Assembly: GCA_020747065.1 (NCBI GenBank)
Contig: JAGMVK010000015.1
Span: 496,001-560,000 of the forward strand
From: Cadophora sp. MPI-SDFR-AT-0126
Taxonomy: Eukaryota; Ascomycota; Leotiomycetes; Helotiales; Ploettnerulaceae
Length of the DNA stretch: 64,000 nt
Direction of reading: 5' to 3'
Positions within the stretch are counted from its first letter, which is position 1. The number at the start of each line of letters is the position of its first letter. Below are positions 58,726 to 64,000 of the stretch, one piece after another. A program made the position numbers and the translations under genes. The notes below the pieces were generated by a model. That model had not been told where the DNA came from. It made no database searches and was given only the letters and a program-made list of their open reading frames with translations.

Positions 58726-60321
58726 ATGGCTTCGAAAAACCACACAGACGTCGTCATAATAGGCGCCGGACCTACCGGCCTGATGCTCGCCCTCGAACTC
58801 TCCCTCCAAAACATCCCCTTCCGCATCATCGACTCCTCACCATCTCGCTCCCCCTACAGCCGCGCGTTCGCAATTCACGCCCGCAGTCTAGAACTACTCA
58901 GTCGCCATGAAGGAATCCTCCCAAACCTCGTCAAACGCGGAACGTTCAATTTATCCGTGAAGCTGTTCTCGAACAGAAAGCCAGTCTTCACTATCAATCT
59001 CCAGGAAACGCCGTTCAAGGATACTATGTTTCCGGGACCGTTATTTGTCAGTCAAGCGATCACGGAGGAAGTCATGGATGGTGCTTTGGCGGGGTATGGA
59101 AAAGCTGTTGAGTGGGGCCTTACTGCTGTGAAGGTTGAGCAGGATGATGAGGCGGTCACTGTGGGATTGCAGCATGGTGATGGCAGCGAAGAAAAGGTCC
59201 GAGCCAAGTACGTTGTCGGTTGCGACGGTGCGCACAGCATCGTACGGAAATCAGCAGAGTTGAGCTTCGAAGGCGCGGTGTACCCTCAAGATTTCATCCT
59301 CGCAGACGTCCAGCTCGAGTGGGAGCACAAAGCCAACCTCCACATCTTTATTGGTCATTACGGACTCCTGGCTGCCCTTCCCTTACAGGATGGAATATTT
59401 CGCCTCGTTTGCTCGCGTCCATTTGAGACTGATACTGAGACGGAACCTACCCTTGATGATTTCAGAGCTGCGATTAAACAACACGTGCCTGGCGCTGTTG
59501 AAATTAGCAACCCAATCTGGATGACAAGATTTCGCCTCCATCACCGCATTGCATCGAATTACCGCTCGGGATGCCTCTTCATCGCTGGCGACGCAGCTCA
59601 TATACACAGTCCAGCCGGAGGACAAGGCATGAATACCGGTATCCAAGATTCTGTCAACCTCGGTTGGAAGCTGGCTAGAGTGCTCCGTGGCCAGAGCCCT
59701 GACTCTTTACTCGATAGCTATAATCTTGAGAGACACAAGGTCGGTCTGGCGATATTGAATGGCACAGATCGCATTTTCGAGATGATGGCTACGACTAATC
59801 CGATCTTTTTGTTCTTGAGAAATTGGTTGGTGCCATGGGTGGTGCCATTCGTCATGGGCGATGCGGGTAGGAGATCGAAAAGGATGAGATTTGTCTCGCA
59901 ATTGGGGATTAGATACAGAAATAGTCCCATTGTGGGAAATTCGAGTACTTGGAATGGAAAGTTGCGGGGTGGAAATCGAGCAGCGGATGGGAAGCTGCTT
60001 GGGTCTGGTGGGGAGACAACGTTGATTGGCTTGCTCAAAGGTCCTGGCTATCACTTATTTCTGTTTTCTGGCGTTGGAGAGGCTGCTGTTGGTATGCAGG
60101 AGTTGTGCGAGGCTGAGAACGCTCTCGTTGAAAGCAAGGACGCTGTCAAAGTCCATAAAATTTTGACCACAGAGGGAATTGGCGGACTTACTGACGTTGA
60201 GGGAAAATTACACGACTGGTATGGATTCGAATGGCCTGGCTTTGTTCTAGTGAGACCAGATGGATACATTGGTTTCATTGGCAATCTCAAAGATCAGGAT
60301 GGCCCGATACCAGTAGCTTAG
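58726..60321 (+). CDS. FAD-dependent aromatic monooxygenase (PF01494 type)
   Basis: Single exon, 531 aa. Flavin group A hydroxylase: the dinucleotide fold VVIIGAGPTGLMLALEL has the GxGxxG as GAGPTG (residues 13-18). The GD-x-R-like second motif is GCDGAHSIVRK, and the FAD ribityl-binding GD motif is CLFIAGDAAHIHSPAGGQGM, followed by NTGIQDSVNLGWKLARVLRG. The C-terminus has a thioredoxin-like tail typical of phenol hydroxylase relatives (VLVRPDGYIGF). No signal peptide, so cytosolic. It hydroxylates an aromatic or polyketide substrate using NAD(P)H and O2. No biosynthetic core gene lies near, so a secondary-metabolite role is only possible. The start is in family register. Confidence 0.93.
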   Translation: MASKNHTDVVIIGAGPTGLMLALELSLQNIPFRIIDSSPSRSPYSRAFAIHARSLELLSRHEGILPNLVKRGTFNLSVKLFSNRKPVFTINLQETPFKDTMFPGPLFVSQAITEEVMDGALAGYGKAVEWGLTAVKVEQDDEAVTVGLQHGDGSEEKVRAKYVVGCDGAHSIVRKSAELSFEGAVYPQDFILADVQLEWEHKANLHIFIGHYGLLAALPLQDGIFRLVCSRPFETDTETEPTLDDFRAAIKQHVPGAVEISNPIWMTRFRLHHRIASNYRSGCLFIAGDAAHIHSPAGGQGMNTGIQDSVNLGWKLARVLRGQSPDSLLDSYNLERHKVGLAILNGTDRIFEMMATTNPIFLFLRNWLVPWVVPFVMGDAGRRSKRMRFVSQLGIRYRNSPIVGNSSTWNGKLRGGNRAADGKLLGSGGETTLIGLLKGPGYHLFLFSGVGEAAVGMQELCEAENALVESKDAVKVHKILTTEGIGGLTDVEGKLHDWYGFEWPGFVLVRPDGYIGFIGNLKDQDGPIPVA

Positions 60322-60848
60322 TTTCTATTATCCAACGTGCATCTATCAATGGCAACTTCTGACGCCTGACCACAGCCCAATTCCAGCTTTGGAACATCGG
60401 GTCTCAGGATGTAAAGCATTTTTTTTAAACCATCTAGAACGCCAGGAATCAATAATCTATCCTGAACTATAAGGCAAGGCTCAATCTCAACCGATCTTTG
60501 AACCCACCGATAAACTCCCCACCCCGGACTCGTACTGGCGAGCACACCAAAGCTCGGATTGGTGAGCGAGGCGATTTGTTTACATTTGTTGACAAGCGAA
60601 TCCTCTTGATTCGTACCATCGCTTATTCAAGGTCGCATATCGGGTTTCACTGTTCCTCTGCATCTGAGTGGACGTAAGGCCCCATCCTCTCCCCAATCAG
60701 CGTCAGATCAGCATGTGAAGCACCAGTTCCTGCAGCCGAGCTAAGCATGTATGTCATCATAAGATCCCATCATATACACTCTATCTATCTATCGTCATTA
60801 TAATTACCCTATCTACACATTTCCCATCCCCTCCCTCTAACTAAATCT
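60322..60848. other. Intergenic between convergent genes
   Basis: Convergent spacer with a short CTAT microsatellite (60780s). Nothing else seen. Confidence 0.5.
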
Positions 60849-62358
60849 TCAATGATAATTCCACTCCATCTGCCTCATCAACAGATAACTCTCAATCGGC
60901 ACCCCCCTCCACTGCTCCTTCTGCCCCGTACTCTCCTTAAAAAAGTTCGGTTCAAAACTAACCGTCGCCCACCCCCTAATCAACTGTCTCCAATAACACG
61001 CCTCGGCAGCAGGCGTCAAATACCTCTCCCTAAAAGTCCTCACATTATTCTCCGCAATCCTCTCAGCCTTCAGATTGCCTCCTCCCCCTTCCCCACTCAG
61101 CAAGCCCTCCATCGTCTTATCCAGATCCGAGAAATCTTTCGCGACTTCCACGAAATTCTGGTTCGGGCCAGACGACACCATGAGATGGTGGTGGTGCTGC
61201 AGCCAGGACAGTTTATGCGCTACTATCACGCTGCGGCAGTTCTGCAGGTTCTGCAGACGAGCAGAGTAGGAGACGCCTTCGGTGTGCGCGACGAACTTGT
61301 ACATGCAGTGCTCATCCATGGTGAACGCATCGTGCGCCTTCCCCTTCGCATTGTCATCCCAAACAATCATCTTGACATCCGCCCAGCTCTTGCCCCTACT
61401 CGCATTGACAAGCTGTTCGCGAACCAGCAGTTTCAAATGCGCGCCTCTCCAGAACAATTTGTCGATCTTGCGCATCCACGGCACCTTTGCGTCCATCTGC
61501 TCGGCCTTCATCTGGATTTCGGAATAGGCGCCGATTTTGGGCTCGGGCCAGGACCAGTATCCGAAGTCGGGCATGAGCCAAAGGGAGGTCATGGATTTCT
61601 GCCGCGAGTATGTCCACCGCGGGTTGGCAGATTCAGCGAGATCGTCGACCATCATGGTGAATTCGATGTTGGGGAGGGGTTCGGGGGAAGTGAGGATTGC
61701 GCGGTGGAGCGCTTGGAGGGAGGCTTCGCCGCGGGTGTTGATGCCACTGGTTGCGTTGATCATGTATAACTATCAAATCTTCCATTAGCTGCATTCTCCC
61801 TAAGTGATCATATCCTAGTTCTGTAATTCGTGTAGGAATTGTGGGGCGAAGTACCTGCTGGTCGTAAATCATCGCTCTTATGTATCCATCGTCCACAGGC
61901 ATCTCATCAATCTCCTTCAACGTAACATGATTACTCCTCCTATCCTCCACCGCCCTATCAATCTCATGATACAGATCCGGGAACGCCTGCATACACTGGC
62001 TCTCACTCAGCATCAAATTCCTCGCGTCGCGCGTATAATTCCACGTCCCATCGAAACTGCCTTTCCCCCTCGGATGCGCGTTCCTCGGCGGCGGCGCAAA
62101 CGGGTGATATTTCTGGTTGTAGAATATCGATGTGAAGAGCAGTGTTGCGAATATGAGGAGTGGGAATCGTCGTCGTCGAGCTATGGATAAGGAGAATGCT
62201 GTGCCGCGGAGGAGCATCTCTTTCTTTTCGTCCCATGCCGTGGATGGTGAGCCCGGGAAAGACTCCCACTTGTGGGAGGGGCTCATTGGGAATCCCCTCA
62301 TAGAGACGGAGATGGAGGGTTTCCGTTCCCAGGCTGGCGTGAAAGATGTGAATTTCAT
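60849..62358 (-). CDS. GT90 (CAP10-like) glycosyltransferase, Golgi type II membrane protein
   Basis: Two exons: 62358-61855 and 61769-60849 (intron GTACTT...ATAG, phase 0), 474 aa. The N-terminal cytosolic stretch of about 55 residues precedes one anchor (FPLLIFATLLFTSIFY) with an RRRR stop-transfer, so type II topology in the Golgi is expected. GT90 motifs: WTYSRQKSMTSLWLMPDFGYW, KIDKLFWRGAHLK, the HCMYKFVAHTEGVSYSARLQ core with the acceptor-binding basic residues, and SSGPNQNFVEV. Relatives (Cryptococcus Cap10 and fungal homologues) add xylose or other sugars to glycans. The ATG at 62358 is the first available; upstream frame is closed by a stop. Confidence 0.9.
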
Positions 62359-64000
62359 AAATAGATCATAGACGGACTCGAGGTCAGGTTCGAGTAGTTG
62401 AGTGAACAAGCTGGCTGGGCCAGATTATCGGAGCTTCAAGATCGGCACATGCGAAATATTAATACGAAAGAGACATATACTTGAAGAAAGGGGTCGGACG
62501 AGTCGATATGTTGACGTATACCTCCGTATCCTGTAGTTAGGTCGTTATATGATGCTGTCCTGGTTCAAGAGCTTCGAGTCTTCTCGGGCAGCTCTCAACA
62601 GAGGGGAAAAGGAGAGGCGCCGTTCTGGAAGAACCGGGACATATTGTGGATATGTATGGGTTCAGTGCAGATACCACAGCCACTGCAAGTGGATAGGGAG
62701 CCAAGGAGATCGATAAGATTCCAAGAAGGATGAAGTCCGCAATCAGAGATTCATCTCGGTCCTGGGTCTTGGGGCAGGTGTTGCATGGATAGGGCCGACG
62801 CGCCAATGGGATAAATGTGGAAAAGGAGGTCGATTGTTTGCGAGCTTCTTCTGAACAGTTACGAGTGTGCCACAAGCTGCCACCTGTACCAACATATAAG
62901 GAATGTATGTAGAAGGCCAGGGAATTAATTGATTTAACTCCACAGCCATTGGTTGGAGCAAACAGCTGGTGCATCTCAGCGACGAGAACGGGGAGGAAAG
63001 GGGTCGAAACCCGCAGGTAAAAACGTCTTTCAGCCACCATACGACTCAATCGTCGTCAGTGCGGAGCAAAGGCCGAAAGTCAAATGGACCCCTAATCGGA
63101 CCTTGGAAATGTAACCAGTCAGGATAAAAGTAAGGGCATCCTAGAGAATCTAGGTGCCCTGACAGTTTCTAGCGTCGGACTTCGAACCTTGTTGGTGTAA
63201 GACAGCGGGAAATTTCCACTATTCTGCAGCGGGACCAAGGGTATTGGGAATCCAGCAGATATATCTCTGGCGGGTGTGCATCTCTGATACCTCCTGCGAA
63301 GTTCTGGATTGACCCGGATCTAACAATATCTGGAACTCTTGGTCTGCGTCAAAGAAACTAAGATAGGAAGATACGCTGCTTGGCTTCAACTGATGTGGTG
63401 TGGTGTGTCTCTGGCACTCCTCGAATTCGCTGCTGCACGTGCTGTGCCGTCCGCGCGCCGTTTTCGATTGACGTTGAGAGTGACATGTGTCAAACCTTCT
63501 CACCAATACTCCAAAACAGACGAATGAACTCATGCCTTACCTCAAATCTACAAATATATTTCTTTCCGCGTCTTGCGATACCATATCCTCTTGCTTCTAT
63601 TCCTTATCGAAACATTCCTCGCCAAGTCCAACACTCACAAACTGAAGCTAAGCTAGGAAGGTAGAAGTCTGGAAGCCTGCAGAAAGCTGCATCACATTTA
63701 GCCACTTGGCCCGAAGAGAACAATTGCCCGTGCTCACTGGAGCACAAAGCAGGGATTGCAGACCTGTGGATACACCTTGAATCCATACTGGGTGGTTGGT
63801 ACGCCACATCTCTTTCGCCGGCTAATTTCATCTCATCGCGATTTCCAGAGTAACATCGGTCCACTATTTGCGATTGATTGATTGCTTACCACGAATGCAA
63901 TTGTTGATAATCAACAATTTCACCCCTTTCTTTTAGCGAGTACTGTTGTCCTAGCTTGCGAGAAAGTCAATACTGAGAACTGAGGACTGTTGGAAAACAC
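62359..64000. other. Intergenic to window end
   Basis: About 1.6 kb. A 170-codon minus frame (62537-63049) is open but has no motif, and its start may be non-ATG. The end may belong to a gene outside the window. Confidence 0.45.

Noticed and set aside
62537..63049. 170-codon minus-strand frame upstream of GT90
   Set aside because: No homology seen and no start or splice link to GT90.

Overview
The window looks like nuclear DNA of a filamentous ascomycete (Pezizomycotina). Genes are interrupted by short GT-AG introns of about 40 to 110 bp. The gene set includes fungal-only families: a Fungal_trans_2 regulator, bZIP, tannase, GT90, 2EXR and DUF7730-like proteins, and NACHT/NB-ARC-type surveillance proteins. 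The pseudogenes carry nonsense codons of the kind left by repeat-induced point mutation (RIP). A Leotiomycete is my best guess, but it is inference from gene content only. Every exon model here was built by eye from splice signals, frame continuity and family resemblance.

Layout. 1-2.7 kb has no convincing gene. 2.7-5.1 kb is a ten-exon sugar transporter (minus strand). 5.1-16 kb is an accessory, repeat-rich stretch. It holds an intron-containing tRNA-Ser(AGA) that heads a tRNA-derived repeat, an unknown 450-codon gene killed by six nonsense codons and split by a 790-bp TA-flanked inverted-repeat transposon, a small four-exon gene lying in an imperfect palindrome, and a second copy of the tRNA-derived repeat. 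16-24 kb is one giant five-exon gene (about 2570 aa) for a membrane-anchored ankyrin-repeat protein ending in a ZZ zinc finger. 24-27.6 kb holds a laccase-like remnant abutting a third copy of the tRNA-derived repeat.

27.6-37.3 kb is gene dense: an alpha/beta hydrolase, a bZIP factor, a Fungal_trans_2 regulator, an NAD-binding epimerase-like protein and a Ras-association/PH adapter. 39-41 kb has two adjacent single-exon Gag-like (copia/UBN2-type) genes with no pol or LTR seen, possibly domesticated. 41.4-46.4 kb has a DUF7730-like and a 2EXR-like gene. 47.9-52.2 kb is the housekeeping purine gene for FGAM synthase (ADE6 type, about 1365 aa). 53.4-55.2 kb is a secreted tannase/feruloyl esterase. 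55.3-57.3 kb is a decayed hydrolase-NB-ARC surveillance gene, interrupted at its 3' end by an inverted, partly tandem copy of the FGAM synthase 5' region. 58.7-62.4 kb carries a FAD monooxygenase and a GT90 glycosyltransferase.

There is no single biosynthetic cluster. The genes form a mixed neighbourhood of core metabolism, regulators, degradative enzymes and fast-evolving surveillance-type genes. The most unusual signals are the reading frame that closes exactly once the transposon and one TA are removed, the intron-less inverted copy inside the small gene, the three tRNA-Ser-derived repeats, the FGAM synthase promoter fragment inside an NB-ARC pseudogene, the transposon-end-like sequence in an intron of the ankyrin gene, and the paired Gag-like genes.
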